DNA from: Comamonas terrae
GTDB lineage: Bacteria; Pseudomonadota; Gammaproteobacteria; Burkholderiales; Burkholderiaceae_C
Assembly: GCF_001544075.1 (NCBI RefSeq)
Contig: NZ_BCNT01000006.1
Coordinates: 1 to 64,000 of the forward strand
DNA: 64,000 bases
Direction: 5' to 3'
Both the position numbers and the translations under genes were made by a program. Below the pieces are notes generated by a model that did no database searches, was not told where the DNA came from, and worked only from the letters and a program-made list of their open reading frames with translations. Shown here piece after piece: positions 8,686 through 17,730 of this stretch; position 1 is the first letter of the stretch; each line of letters opens with the position of its first letter.

Positions 8686-8864
8686 CCCAAAATCCTCTTG
8701 AAATGCATTGCGAGCCACCTACCTATGAACCAAGCGGCAGCAACGCAAGCCGCGCAGTGTATAGGCAACGACTGACGCAAAACGGGTCGAAGCAGAACGC
8801 CGCCTCCTGGCTGCGGACCTGGATTCATTCTTGTTTGCGCCAGTCAAATTTGGAGTTAACCACC

Positions 8865-9248
8865 ATGATCTTCGCCCCTGTGATGAGCCGCAACAGCTTT
8901 GTCTCCCCCCGTGCAGCCGACCTGGCCCTGCAGCGCTTTCTGCAAGAAACCCTGGGCGCCTCCAGCCCCGTGCAGCAACAGGTCCAGGTCAGCCGCGACG
9001 ACAAGGCCACCACGCTCGCGCTGGACGTTCCCGGCCTGGCGCGCGAGCAGCTGCAGCTCGCCATCGAAGGTGCCGTCGTCCGCCTGCAGAGCGTGGAAGG
9101 CGCTGCCCGCCAGGTGAAGCGCGCCTGGGAACTGGACCATGAGATCGACGCCGCGGCCAGCAAGGCCAAGCTCGAAAACGGCGTGCTGACACTGACACTG
9201 GCCAAGCTGGAGCCGCAGAGCAAGGCCACGGTCCTGCCCATCGAATAA
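8865..9248 (+). CDS. Small heat-shock protein, Hsp20/alpha-crystallin family
   Basis: A short (127-residue) alpha-crystallin-domain protein. The domain covers about residues 40-125: VSRDDKATTLALDVPGLAREQLQLAIEG forms the first strands and ENGVLTLTLAKL the closing strand. Such proteins act as ATP-independent holdases for unfolding proteins. The N-terminal arm is short and the C-terminal I-x-I tail is absent or reduced (VLPIE), which may limit oligomer size. GGAG at 8852-8855 with nine-base spacing supports the start. I could not find a convincing sigma-32 promoter in the divergent 180-bp region upstream. Confidence 0.8.
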   Translation: MIFAPVMSRNSFVSPRAADLALQRFLQETLGASSPVQQQVQVSRDDKATTLALDVPGLAREQLQLAIEGAVVRLQSVEGAARQVKRAWELDHEIDAAASKAKLENGVLTLTLAKLEPQSKATVLPIE

Positions 9249-9359
9249 GCGCTAAGGCGGTGCCGGCCGATGTGGCCGCCGCCTGACGTTTTCGGAGCTG
9301 GCCGGCCTGCCCGACATCCTTTCTTCCGTCTTCTTTAGCACCGGCAGGCCGAACGGCAG

Positions 9360-9397
9360 AAAGCCCGCAATGCGCAATGCACTGCGGGCTTTTTTTA
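9360..9397. terminator. Rho-independent terminator
   Basis: AGCCCGCA pairs with TGCGGGCT across a 13-base loop and is followed by seven T. It serves the Hsp20 gene on the plus strand; metE converges from the other side, and the A-run on the left could serve it too. Confidence 0.8.
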
Positions 9398-9437
9398 GTC
9401 CGCCGCTCCGGATCGCGGAGCTTCAGCCCAAGGGTAT

Positions 9438-11765
9438 TCAGGCCGCCGCGATGGCTTCGGCAGTCCCGGCAGCCGCCGGCGCCTGGCGCAGCGTCCTGGC
9501 GGCGGCCACCATATGGGTCAGGGCCGCGATCACTTCGCTCCACTGGCGTGTCTTGAGGCCACAGTCGGGATTGACCCACAGGCGCCCGGCCGGAATGCGC
9601 CCGGCCGCCTTTCGCATCAGTTGCACGATGTGATCCTGCGTCGGGATGTTGGGCGAATGGATGTCGTAGACGCCGGGACCGATTCCGTTCGGGTACCGGA
9701 AGTTCTCGAACGCATCGAGCAGTTCCATGTCCGAGCGCGAAGTCTCGATGGTGATCACGTCGGCATCCATGTCGGCAATCGAGGCCATGATGTCGTTGAA
9801 CTCCGAATAGCACATGTGGGTGTGGATCTGCGTGTCGTCGGCCACGCCGTTGGCCGCGATGCGGAAGCACTCCACGGCCCAGTGCAGGTACGCCTTCCAT
9901 TGCGACTTGCGCAGCGGCAGGCCTTCGCGCAGTGCCGCCTCGTCGATCTGGATCACGCGCACACCGGCCCTTTCCAGGTCCAGCACCTCCTCGCGTATCG
10001 CCAGCGCCAGCTGCCTGCAGGAGACCGGGCGCGGCTGGTCGTCGCGCACAAAGGACCAGTTCAGCATCGTCACCGGCCCCGTCAGCATGCCCTTCATGGG
10101 CTTGGACGTGAGCGACTGCGCATAGGTGATCCACTCCACCGTCATGGCCCGGGGTCGGCTGATGTCGCCGAACAGGATGGGCGGCTTCACGCAGCGCGAG
10201 CCATAGGACTGCACCCAGCCGAACTGGCTCAACGCATAGCCGGCCAGCTGTTCGCCGAAGTATTCGACCATGTCGTTGCGTTCGGCCTCGCCATGCACCA
10301 GCACATCCAGGCCCAGCGCCTCCTGCTCGCGCACGCTGCGCTCTATCTCGGCGCGCATGGCCGCCCGGTAGAGCGCCGCATCCAGCCTGCCGGCCTTGAA
10401 CTCGCTGCGCGCGCGCCGGATATCGGCCGTCTGCGGGAACGAGCCTATGGTCGTCGTCGGATAGGCCGGCAGCTTCAGCAGCCTGGCTTGCCGGGCCGCG
10501 CGCACGCCGTAGGCGCTGCGGCGTTCGCCCATGCGGAAATCGATGGTGGCCGTGGCAGCCTGCACGGCCGGGTTGTTGACGCGCGGCGACGCGCGGCGGG
10601 ATGCCAGGGCCGCGGCGTTGGCCGCCAGCTGCGCCTTCACTGCCTCGCGGCCTTCGCGCAAGGCCCTGCCCAGCACGCGCAGCTCTTCGAGCTTTTGCAG
10701 CGCGTAGGCCAGCCAGGATTTGATCTCGGCGTCGAGCTTGCCCTCCTGGGCCAGGTCCACGGGCACATGCAGCAGCGAGCAGCTGGGCGCGATCCACAGG
10801 CGCTCGCCCAGGCGCTCGGCCAGCGGCTCCACCCAGTCGAGCACGGCCGCCAGGTCCGTCTTCCAGATGTTGCGGCCATTGATCACGCCCAGCGACAGCA
10901 CCTTGTGCGCAGGCAGCAGGCCCAGCAATTGCTGCACATCCTCACGGCCGTTGACGGCGTCGACATGCAGGCCGGCCACGGGCAGATTGGCCGCCAGGTA
11001 TTTGTTCTCCGCCAGGTCGCCGAAATACGTGGCCAGCAGCAGCTTGGCCTTGGCGGCCTTCAGGTGGTGGTAGGCCGCGTTGAACGCATGCTGCCAGTCC
11101 GCGTCGAGCTCGGTCACGAGGATGGGCTCGTCGACCTGCACCCACTCCACGCCCTGCGCCGCCAGGGTGTCGAGCAGCTCGGCATACACGGGCAGCAGGC
11201 GCGGCAGCAGATCGAGTTTGTTGGAACCGTCCTTGGCCTTGCCCAGGGCCAGGTAGGTGACGGGGCCGATGATGACGGGCTTGGATCTCACGCCTTGCGC
11301 CCTGGCCTCGGACAGCTGCTCCAGCAACCGCGTGGCATCGAGCTTGAACGTGGTGCCGGCCGTGAATTCGGGCACGATGTAATGGTAGTTGGTGTCGAAC
11401 CACTTGGTCATCTCGCCGGCGGCCACGCCGCCGCAGCAGCCCGGATGGTCCCCGGTCCCCGTTGCCGAACGGCCGCGGGCCACGCGGAAATAGTTATCCA
11501 GGGCTTCGCCATGGAAGCCCTGCACGCGCTCGGGCAGATGGCCCAGCGTGAAGCTCATGTCCAGCACCTGATCGTAGAAGGAGAAGTCGCCCACGGGCAC
11601 GAGATCCAGGCCCTGCTGCTCGCTCCAGTGGCGCTGGCGCAGCGCGGCGCCTAAAGCCTTCAGCTCGTCGCGCGAGGATTCGCCCCTCCAGTAGGCCTCG
11701 AGCGCGAACTTGAGTTCCCGCCGGGCGCCGATGCGGGGAAAGCCGAGGTTGTGAATGGTCGTCAT
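9438..11765 (-). CDS. metE: Cobalamin-independent methionine synthase
   Basis: A 775-residue 5-methyltetrahydropteroyltriglutamate-homocysteine methyltransferase, full length for MetE. The N-terminal half starts [20 protein letters not shown]. The catalytic C-terminal barrel holds the zinc-binding HTHMCYS segment and a second Cys in NPDCGLKTR. It makes methionine from homocysteine without B12. The ATG at 11765 matches the family start; the upstream TTG in frame has no support. A LysR gene of MetR type is divergent, 113 bp away, with a consensus MetR box between them, so activation by MetR with homocysteine is expected. Confidence 0.97.
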   Translation of the reverse strand: MTTIHNLGFPRIGARRELKFALEAYWRGESSRDELKALGAALRQRHWSEQQGLDLVPVGDFSFYDQVLDMSFTLGHLPERVQGFHGEALDNYFRVARGRSATGTGDHPGCCGGVAAGEMTKWFDTNYHYIVPEFTAGTTFKLDATRLLEQLSEARAQGVRSKPVIIGPVTYLALGKAKDGSNKLDLLPRLLPVYAELLDTLAAQGVEWVQVDEPILVTELDADWQHAFNAAYHHLKAAKAKLLLATYFGDLAENKYLAANLPVAGLHVDAVNGREDVQQLLGLLPAHKVLSLGVINGRNIWKTDLAAVLDWVEPLAERLGERLWIAPSCSLLHVPVDLAQEGKLDAEIKSWLAYALQKLEELRVLGRALREGREAVKAQLAANAAALASRRASPRVNNPAVQAATATIDFRMGERRSAYGVRAARQARLLKLPAYPTTTIGSFPQTADIRRARSEFKAGRLDAALYRAAMRAEIERSVREQEALGLDVLVHGEAERNDMVEYFGEQLAGYALSQFGWVQSYGSRCVKPPILFGDISRPRAMTVEWITYAQSLTSKPMKGMLTGPVTMLNWSFVRDDQPRPVSCRQLALAIREEVLDLERAGVRVIQIDEAALREGLPLRKSQWKAYLHWAVECFRIAANGVADDTQIHTHMCYSEFNDIMASIADMDADVITIETSRSDMELLDAFENFRYPNGIGPGVYDIHSPNIPTQDHIVQLMRKAAGRIPAGRLWVNPDCGLKTRQWSEVIAALTHMVAAARTLRQAPAAAGTAEAIAAA

Positions 11766-11861
11766 GGAAATTCTTGGATGAGAAAACAAGGGTTCGGAAG
11801 GAGTGAACGCATTCTGGTTTCTTCAATCCATGAAGTAAAATGGTCTTATCTCACACATCCA

Positions 11862-11874
11862 TGAATTTCATTCA
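11862..11874. promoter_or_regulatory. MetR binding site between metE and metR
   Basis: The sequence TGAA-TTTCA-TTCA matches the known MetR consensus TGAA-N5-TTCA exactly. It lies in the divergent metE-metR gap, ending four bases before the metR ATG, so it may also mediate autorepression. Confidence 0.8.
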
Positions 11875-11878
11875 TTAA

Positions 11879-12787
11879 ATGCTGGAACGCATCCATCTGG
11901 CCATCGTCCAGGAAGTCGAGAAACAGGGCTCGCTCACGGCTGCGGCCGACGTGCTGTGCGTCACCCAGTCGGCGCTGAGCCACAGCATGAAAAAGCTGGA
12001 GCAGCAACTGGGCACCGATATCTGTCTGCGCGAAGGCCGCAGCCTGCGCCTCACGCAGGCGGGCCGGTACCTGCTGGCCGTGGCGGGCCGCGTGCTGCCG
12101 CAGCTGGACCTGGCCGAAGAGCGCCTGCGCCAGTTCGCCCAGGGTGAGCGCGGCGCGCTGCGCATCGGCATGGAATGCCACCCCTGCTACCAGTGGCTGC
12201 TCAGGATCGTCTCGCCCTACCTGAGCGCCTGGCCCGACGTGGATGTGGACGTGAAGCAGAAATTCCAGTTCGGCGGCATCGGCGCGCTGTTCGGCTACGA
12301 GATCGACCTGCTGGTCACGCCCGACCCGCTGTTCAAGCCCGGGCTGCAGTTCGTGCCCGTGTTCGACTACGAGCAGGTGCTCGTGGTGGCCGGCTCGCAT
12401 CCGCTGGCCCGGGCCGAATACGTGCTGCCCCGGCATCTGGACCGGGAAGTGCTGATCACCTACCCCGTGGCCACGGACCGGCTGGACATCTACAACCAGT
12501 TCCTGCTGCCCGCCGGCATTGCGCCGCGCCGCCACAAGACCATAGAGACCACGGACATCATGCTGCAGATGGTGGCCAGCGGCCGCGGCGTGGCCGCGCT
12601 GCCGCGCTGGCTGGTGCTCGAATATGCGAGCAAGATGGATGTGGTGCCCGTGCGCCTGGGCAGGAAAGGCATTGCCAAGCAGATCCACCTGGGTGCACGC
12701 GAGGCCGATCTCGATATCGGCTATCTGCGCGCCTTCATCGAGCTGGCGCAGCAGCCGGTGCCAGGAACTCCAAACCACGAAGCCTAG
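11879..12787 (+). CDS. metR: LysR-family regulator of methionine synthesis, MetR type
   Basis: A 302-residue LysR protein. The winged helix-turn-helix is within residues 1-60 (GSLTAAADVLCVTQSALSHSMKKLE) and the effector domain starts near 90 (GALRIGMECHPCYQWLL). Position opposite metE and a perfect MetR box identify it. MetR senses homocysteine. The ATG has no Shine-Dalgarno and lies only four bases after the operator, so the message may be leaderless or nearly so. Confidence 0.9.
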   Translation: MLERIHLAIVQEVEKQGSLTAAADVLCVTQSALSHSMKKLEQQLGTDICLREGRSLRLTQAGRYLLAVAGRVLPQLDLAEERLRQFAQGERGALRIGMECHPCYQWLLRIVSPYLSAWPDVDVDVKQKFQFGGIGALFGYEIDLLVTPDPLFKPGLQFVPVFDYEQVLVVAGSHPLARAEYVLPRHLDREVLITYPVATDRLDIYNQFLLPAGIAPRRHKTIETTDIMLQMVASGRGVAALPRWLVLEYASKMDVVPVRLGRKGIAKQIHLGAREADLDIGYLRAFIELAQQPVPGTPNHEA

Positions 12788-12792
12788 CAAAA

Positions 12793-12826
12793 GAAAAGCC
12801 TGCAAGAACTACCTTGCAAGCTTTTC
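12793..12826. terminator. Terminator after metR
   Basis: GAAAAGC-C-TGCAAG pairs with CTTGCA-A-GCTTTTC around a six-base loop, with one mismatch. Both flanks are T or A rich, so it can stop metR and the convergent lipoprotein gene. Confidence 0.7.
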
Positions 12827-12863
12827 AACTGATTCAGAGCACGATCACCTGAATCAGGTCAAT

Positions 12864-13490
12864 TCAGCGGTCACGGATTCCATAAGGATAAGGTGGGAAG
12901 TCAGTAGGATAGCCGTCCATGTCCACAGGTACCTGGCTGCTGCCTATGTAAAGCTGCTCATAAGTTGCACTGATTTTGGCGCCAACAAGCATTTTCCTGA
13001 CATTTCCCAGCGCCTCTCCTTCGCTGGGCACTAATAACAGGCTGGCGCTGGCCTCATATCCATTAAAGGTAGCTTTAATACGCGCGGCCTTACTCCAACC
13101 CGGAGTACTGGCAGCGCTCCAGGAAAGGTCATAGTTCTCTATCACACGTCCTATCGGTTGAGAGCAATTCCGATCACCATAGATGACTGTTGTCTGTATC
13201 AGCTTGGTTTCGAATATTTCCAATTTTTCAACCCGGAGCGATCCGCCATTCTTCTGTTCACTCGCAGGTACCAGCTCCCAGTTATTCGTACAAACCTGAT
13301 CAACTTGCCAGATGCCCAAGAACGGCGTTGCAACGCTTGCGCTATTTCCGGCAATCCCTGTATCCGTGCCCTGCCCTGCAGAAGTCTCCAGAGCAGGCGA
13401 CGTTGAGCTCCCTCCCTCTCCTCCTCCACATGCAGCCAGGACAATGGCAGTTGCGCCAGCAACCACCCATAAACTCCATTGTTTCCTCAT
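12864..13490 (-). CDS. Hypothetical lipoprotein
   Basis: A 208-residue protein with a clear lipoprotein signal: MRKQWSLWVVAGATAIVLAAC, with the lipobox LAAC and Cys20-Cys21 region followed by a glycine/serine linker. The mature part contains FLGIWQVDQVCTNNW and ends with a proline/tyrosine-rich segment. I recognise no family. The gene is visibly less GC-rich than its neighbours and uses more A/T third positions, which suggests lineage-specific gain. A GAGAGA motif precedes the ATG. It is probably anchored in the outer or inner membrane facing the periplasm. Confidence 0.7.
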   Translation of the reverse strand: MRKQWSLWVVAGATAIVLAACGGGEGGSSTSPALETSAGQGTDTGIAGNSASVATPFLGIWQVDQVCTNNWELVPASEQKNGGSLRVEKLEIFETKLIQTTVIYGDRNCSQPIGRVIENYDLSWSAASTPGWSKAARIKATFNGYEASASLLLVPSEGEALGNVRKMLVGAKISATYEQLYIGSSQVPVDMDGYPTDFPPYPYGIRDR

Positions 13491-13841
13491 TCTCTCGCCT
13501 TTGATTTCTTTGCGTTACACCGCCATTGCAGCAGTTTTTTGCAGAAGGATTCCCTTCTGCGCACGGTAGTATGCCGAAATATTGGGCAATGCAGCACACC
13601 TAGCCATAGCCGATTGTTTCTTTCAGGCAACTTTTAGCCCCTACTCAAGAAACATCCACCTCTAAAAATCGAAGAAAAGTCAATAGGCTTAAGCAAAGGC
13701 AAGCAGTTTTGACCTGACTGAAGAATGCTTGCGGCAGCTTTGCTGCTCACTATTGATACGCAGCATTATGAGAATTTCCTCCGCGCCCAATCAAATAGAA
13801 GCAAAAATTCCAGAAATTCTTTTTGAATAAGCTCCATTGGC
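13491..13841. other. AT-rich intergenic region
   Basis: About 350 bases, much lower in GC than the average here, between the lipoprotein gene and the tsaD terminator. It must hold the leftward lipoprotein promoter. I saw no RNA gene, no strong palindrome and no convincing coding frame. Confidence 0.5.
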
Positions 13842-13872
13842 AAAAAAAAGACAGACCATCGGTCTGCCTTTT
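13842..13872 (-). terminator. Terminator of tsaD
   Basis: On the minus strand GGCAGACC pairs with GGTCTGTC around GAT and is followed by eight T. It starts six bases after the tsaD stop. Confidence 0.85.
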
Positions 13873-13877
13873 GATTT

Positions 13878-14918
13878 TTACTGCAGCGTATCCAGCGGCC
13901 AGCGCGGCTTCACGTCGAAGGCGTATTCCTTGTTCGCCTGTTCACGCCCGGCCTGCAGGCGCATGGCCGCGGCCATGGCGATCATGGCGCCGTTGTCGGT
14001 GCACAGATGCAGCTCGGGGTAGTGAACCCGAATCTTGCGCTGGGCGCATGCGGCATCGAGCTGTTCGCGCAGCAGCCTGTTGGCACCCACGCCGCCGGCC
14101 ACCACCACGCGCTTCATGCCGGTCTGCTGCAGCGCGGCCAGGGTCTTCTTGACCAGCACCTCGACGATGGCCGCCTGGGTGCTGGCCGCGAGATCGGCCT
14201 TGCGCGCCTCCAGCTCTTCGCCCAGTTTCTTGGCCTGGGTCAGCACGGCGGTCTTCAGGCCGGCGAACGAGAAATCCAGATCGCCCGAATGCAGCAGCGG
14301 GCGCGGCAGCTTGAAAGCCTTGGCATCGCCGCCCTCGGCAAGCCGGGACAGCACGGGGCCGCCCGGATACGGCAGGCCCATGAGCTTGGCGGACTTGTCG
14401 AAGGCCTCGCCCGCCGCGTCGTCGATGGTTTCGCCCAGGATCGCGTACTGCCCCACGCCGTCCACGCGCATCAGCTGCGTATGGCCGCCGGAGACCAGCA
14501 GGGCCACGAACGGGAATTCGGGCGGATCCTCGCTCAGAAAGGGCGAGAGCAGATGCCCTTCGAGGTGGTGCACGCCGAGCACGGGCTTGTCCAGTGCCGC
14601 GGCCATGGCGCAGGCCGCGCCCGCGCCCACCAGCAGGGCGCCCGCCAGCCCCGGCCCGCGCGTGAAGGCGACCACGTCCACCTGCTCCAGCGTGGCGCCG
14701 GAATCGGCCAGCACTTTTTCCGTCAGCGGCAGCACGCGGCGGATGTGGTCGCGGCTGGCCAGCTCGGGCACCACGCCGCCATAGGCGCGGTGCATCTCGA
14801 TCTGGCTGTGCAGCGCGTGCGAAAGCAGGACAGGCACGCCTTTGCCCGCATCGGCACGCACCAGGGCCACGCCGGTCTCGTCGCAGGAGGATTCGATTCC
14901 CAGGATCAGCAAACTCAT
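13878..14918 (-). CDS. tsaD: tRNA N6-adenosine threonylcarbamoyltransferase
   Basis: A 346-residue Kae1/TsaD protein. [16 protein letters not shown] opens the ASKHA fold. Metal-binding His118 and His122 lie in HHLEGH, and [10 protein letters not shown] and [20 protein letters not shown] are further hallmarks. With TsaB and TsaE it transfers the threonylcarbamoyl group to A37 of tRNAs that read ANN codons, and is essential in most bacteria. The start at 14918 is set by the conserved [14 protein letters not shown] N-terminus. The CBS protein gene lies upstream on the same strand, separated by two hairpins, so tsaD probably has its own promoter. Confidence 0.97.
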   Translation of the reverse strand: MSLLILGIESSCDETGVALVRADAGKGVPVLLSHALHSQIEMHRAYGGVVPELASRDHIRRVLPLTEKVLADSGATLEQVDVVAFTRGPGLAGALLVGAGAACAMAAALDKPVLGVHHLEGHLLSPFLSEDPPEFPFVALLVSGGHTQLMRVDGVGQYAILGETIDDAAGEAFDKSAKLMGLPYPGGPVLSRLAEGGDAKAFKLPRPLLHSGDLDFSFAGLKTAVLTQAKKLGEELEARKADLAASTQAAIVEVLVKKTLAALQQTGMKRVVVAGGVGANRLLREQLDAACAQRKIRVHYPELHLCTDNGAMIAMAAAMRLQAGREQANKEYAFDVKPRWPLDTLQ

Positions 14919-14957
14919 GGCCGCAAGTGTAGGTGCTGCGGCTCGCCGGCGCAGGAA

Positions 14958-14987
14958 AGGCGGGCATTGGCCCTGCCCGCCTTTTTG
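14958..14987. terminator. GC-rich hairpin with T run
   Basis: GGCGGGCA (14959-14966) pairs with TGCCCGCC (14974-14981) and is followed by five T on the plus strand. It lies just upstream of tsaD. The transcript entering from the CBS gene would read the weaker orientation. Confidence 0.5.
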
Positions 14988-15100
14988 TGTCTGCCGCCCC
15001 GGAGTTGCGGCATTTCCAATGGGCGCGTGAAACCGACATGCCCCCAGCCAGAAACGGTCAGCCAGGGCCGCCCGCGGCAGGGGCTGTCCGGGCAAAGGCC

Positions 15101-15125
15101 GCCGCCTCCTTCAGAGGGAGGCGGC
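15101..15125. terminator. Hairpin downstream of the CBS gene
   Basis: GCCGCCTCC and GGAGGCGGC form a nine-base stem with a seven-base loop, 20 bases after the CBS stop codon. There is no T run, so it may protect the 3' end or act with Rho. Confidence 0.45.
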
Positions 15126-15144
15126 GCAGGCGCGCAGGAGCAGG

Positions 15145-15588
15145 TCAGGCATGCGTACCCGAGATGTAGTGCTCCAGCTGCTGGATCGTGAACTGTTGGG
15201 CCGAGATGATTTCCTTGACGATGTCGCCGATGGAGATCAGTCCCAGCAGCTGGCGCTGCTCGTCCACCACGGGCAGGTGGCGTATGCGGTTGCTGGTCAT
15301 CAGCGACATGCACTCCTCGCTGGTCTGGTGCGGCAGCACGCAATGGACCTTGCGCGTCATGACTTCCTCGACCTTGGTGCTGCCCGAGCTGCGGCCCTGC
15401 AGGGCGATCTTGCGGGCATAGTCGCGCTCGGTCACGATGCCGGCGATCGCTCCGCCCTCCAGCACCAGCAGGGCGCCTATGCCTTTGTCGGCCATGCGCT
15501 GCAGCGCCACCAGCATGGTATCGGAGGGGGTCACGCTGTGGATGGCGCTGTTGCCTTTGGCGCGCAGGATGTCGGCTACGGTCGTCAT
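15145..15588 (-). CDS. Two-CBS-domain protein
   Basis: A 147-residue protein made of a tandem CBS pair only: first repeat about residues 10-65 (VTPSDTMLVALQRMADKGIGALLVLEGGAIAGIVTERDYARK), second about 75-135 (EVMTRKVHCVLPHQTSEECMSLMTSNRIRHLPVVDE, then GLISIGDIVKEII). Such stand-alone pairs bind adenine nucleotides and report energy state to partners. GGAGGACCCT before the ATG is a strong binding site. The partner is not evident from the neighbourhood. Confidence 0.92.
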   Translation of the reverse strand: MTTVADILRAKGNSAIHSVTPSDTMLVALQRMADKGIGALLVLEGGAIAGIVTERDYARKIALQGRSSGSTKVEEVMTRKVHCVLPHQTSEECMSLMTSNRIRHLPVVDEQRQLLGLISIGDIVKEIISAQQFTIQQLEHYISGTHA

Positions 15589-15749
15589 AGGGTCCTCCTT
15601 TGGGGTTCAGAAAAAGCCGGTGCGGCGGGTCGCTGCACACAGGGACTGAAAACCAGTGTGAGGAGCTTGTTGCATTGCGGCAATCAGGCTATGCCCGTAT
15701 GGCCCGCAGGAAAACAGCTTCCTGCGCGCGCCATCGCGTTCCCCAAGGC

Positions 15750-15777
15750 AAAAAGGCAGCCGAAGCTGCCTTTTTTT
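15750..15777. terminator. Bidirectional terminator
   Basis: GGCAGC-CGAA-GCTGCC is flanked by A on the left and seven T on the right. It lies 15 bases beyond the stop of the DUF937 gene. Confidence 0.8.
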
Positions 15778-15792
15778 ATCCTGCGGCCGGAA

Positions 15793-16488
15793 TCAGCGGC
15801 GGCCGCCCAGCAGGCTGCCGCCCAGCTTGAACAGGTCGCCCATGTCCAGCTTGCCATCGCCATTCTGGTCCAGCAGGCTTCCCAGGATGCCGCCGGCTAC
15901 GCCGCCTTGCGACTGGATCTGGCTGCTTTCCTGCCCCAGGGTGTTGCCCAGTTCGCTGGCGCCCATGCCCTGGGACTGCACGCGATGGGCCAGAAAGGAC
16001 ATCACCAGGGGCGCTAGCATGGCCAGCAGCTGGCCGGCGTTGCTGCCCAGTCCCGTCGCCTGGCCCAGCTGCGCCTGGGCCTGATCCTGGTTGCCGCCGA
16101 AGATATGGCCCAGGATGGAGCCGCCATCGGCCTGCGCGGCATTGGCTCCAGCGCCACCGCCGCCCAGCACGGAGCCCAGGATGCTGCCCAGGCCGCCCGC
16201 GCCGCCGCCGGCCCCGCCCAGCAATCCGCCCAGGCCCCCAAGCAGGCCACCCAGGTCCATGGCGCCGTTGGCACTGCTGTGGTCACGCTGCAGCGCGCCA
16301 AGCAGAGCGGCCGCGCCCTGGGGCTGGGAGGCGTTCTGCCCCAAGGCTCCGAACAGCATGGGCAGGGCCACGCCCACGGCCTGCTCGGCCTGCGCGCTGT
16401 CCACGCCCAGTTGCTGGGCCAGCCCCTGCATGGGCGCGCCCTGCAGCTGGCCCATGAGTTCGTCCGTCAGTGATGCGCTGGTGTTCAT
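15793..16488 (-). CDS. DUF937 (YidB-like) protein with a C-terminal EF-hand-like loop
   Basis: A 231-residue glycine/leucine/alanine-rich protein. The DUF937 part spans about residues 1-130 with low-complexity stretches of GGLLGG type, and a second helical part around 150-200 (QLLAMLAPLVMSFLAHRV). The last 25 residues hold a calcium-loop pattern, DQNGDGKLDMGDL, as in EF-hands or dockerins. Members are small, abundant and of unknown function; YidB is the E. coli relative. GAGC precedes the ATG with suitable spacing. Confidence 0.8.
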   Translation of the reverse strand: MNTSASLTDELMGQLQGAPMQGLAQQLGVDSAQAEQAVGVALPMLFGALGQNASQPQGAAALLGALQRDHSSANGAMDLGGLLGGLGGLLGGAGGGAGGLGSILGSVLGGGGAGANAAQADGGSILGHIFGGNQDQAQAQLGQATGLGSNAGQLLAMLAPLVMSFLAHRVQSQGMGASELGNTLGQESSQIQSQGGVAGGILGSLLDQNGDGKLDMGDLFKLGGSLLGGRR

Positions 16489-16687
16489 GAAAAGCTCCTG
16501 AAAAAACAGAGCACATCGTACGCGTGCCCGGTGACAGCAAATGTGAGCAATGTTCAGGCCCGCAAGTCCGCAGCCCTGCGGTATTCAGTTATTAACCACC
16601 GCCGGGCTGCAGGCGCAAGCACTCACATGTATATATAACGAACAAGTCTTATGGATTGCTGTTTTTATGACGACAATTACATGAATC

Positions 16688-17683
16688 ATGAGCATCAGCG
16701 CCTATCTCAAGGAAATCGGCCGCGGCACCAAGGGTGCGCGGTCGCTTTCGCGTGCACAAGCCCGGGAACTCATGGGCCTGCTGCTCGACAACCAGGTCAG
16801 CGACCTGGATCTGGGCGCGTTCTGCATTGCCATGCGCTTCAAGGGCGAATCCGCCGAAGAGCTGGCCGGTTTTCTCGATGCGGTGGCGGCACGGCAGGCG
16901 CCCTGGCCGCGGCCGGAGGTTCCCGTCGTCGTGCTGCCCAGCTACAACGGCGCGCGCAAGCTGCCCAATCTCACGCCGCTGCTGGCCGCGCTGCTGGCCC
17001 GCGAAGGCCTGCCGGTGCTGGTGCACGGCTGCGACACTGAAGACAGACGCATCGGCACCCAGGCCGTGTGGAGCGCGCTGCAATGGCCGGTGCTGGCAGC
17101 CCCCGCCGCGCTGCAGCCTGGCCAGGCCGTCTGGATGCGCACCCGCCATCTGCTGCCGGCGCTGGAAAAGCTGCTGCAGCTGCGCCGCCGCATCGGGCTG
17201 CGCAACCCGGCGCACAGCATCGTCAAGCTGCTCGATCCGCTGGAACGCCCCCTGCCCGGCCGCACGACCCTCCCCAGCCTGGTGGTGGGCAGCTACACCC
17301 ATCCCGACTATGCCCATCCCATGGCCGAGACACTGGCCCTGCGCCAGGCCAGCGGACTGCTGCTGCGCGGCACCGAAGGTGAGCCGGTGGCGGCGCCCAA
17401 CCGCGAGCCGGCCAGCCAGGGCCTGCTGGCCGGCCAGACCTGCTTTGCACGCTCGGCCGTGCACAGCAGTCTGTATGCCGACGAGACAGCCGCTGCGCCG
17501 CAGCTGCCCCAGGGCCTCGATGCCCTCCAGACTGCGCAGCTCATCCGCGACATGCTGGGCGGGCACCGGCCCGTTCCCGCGCCCATCGCGCAACAGGTGC
17601 AACAGATCAAAACCCTGCATGCGGCCATGTGCGCGCCCAATCCCCATAACATCGGCCGGTTGCAGGGCCTGAGCCGCGACTGA
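16688..17683 (+). CDS. ybiB: YbiB, DNA-binding TrpD2-like protein
   Basis: A 331-residue protein with the anthranilate phosphoribosyltransferase (TrpD) fold: an N-terminal helical domain with LSRAQARELMGLLLDNQVSDLDLGAFCIAMRFKGES, then the alpha/beta domain. The glycine-rich phosphoribosyl-diphosphate loop of true TrpD is replaced by PSYNGARKLPNLTPLLA, as in YbiB/TrpD2. E. coli YbiB binds nucleic acid unspecifically and is linked to the SOS response. In related genomes it stands next to nitrate-assimilation genes, which fits cobA downstream. The start follows the family N-terminus; there is no clear Shine-Dalgarno. Confidence 0.88.
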   Translation: MSISAYLKEIGRGTKGARSLSRAQARELMGLLLDNQVSDLDLGAFCIAMRFKGESAEELAGFLDAVAARQAPWPRPEVPVVVLPSYNGARKLPNLTPLLAALLAREGLPVLVHGCDTEDRRIGTQAVWSALQWPVLAAPAALQPGQAVWMRTRHLLPALEKLLQLRRRIGLRNPAHSIVKLLDPLERPLPGRTTLPSLVVGSYTHPDYAHPMAETLALRQASGLLLRGTEGEPVAAPNREPASQGLLAGQTCFARSAVHSSLYADETAAAPQLPQGLDALQTAQLIRDMLGGHRPVPAPIAQQVQQIKTLHAAMCAPNPHNIGRLQGLSRD

Positions 17684-17730
17684 AACGCGCCGCAGGCGCC
17701 GACCTCTCCAGAACCCTAGAACCCACTGCC

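Noticed and set aside
8686-8864. Sigma-32 heat-shock promoter for the Hsp20-like gene
   Set aside because: CTTGAA is present near 8698, but no CCCCAT-like element follows at the right distance.
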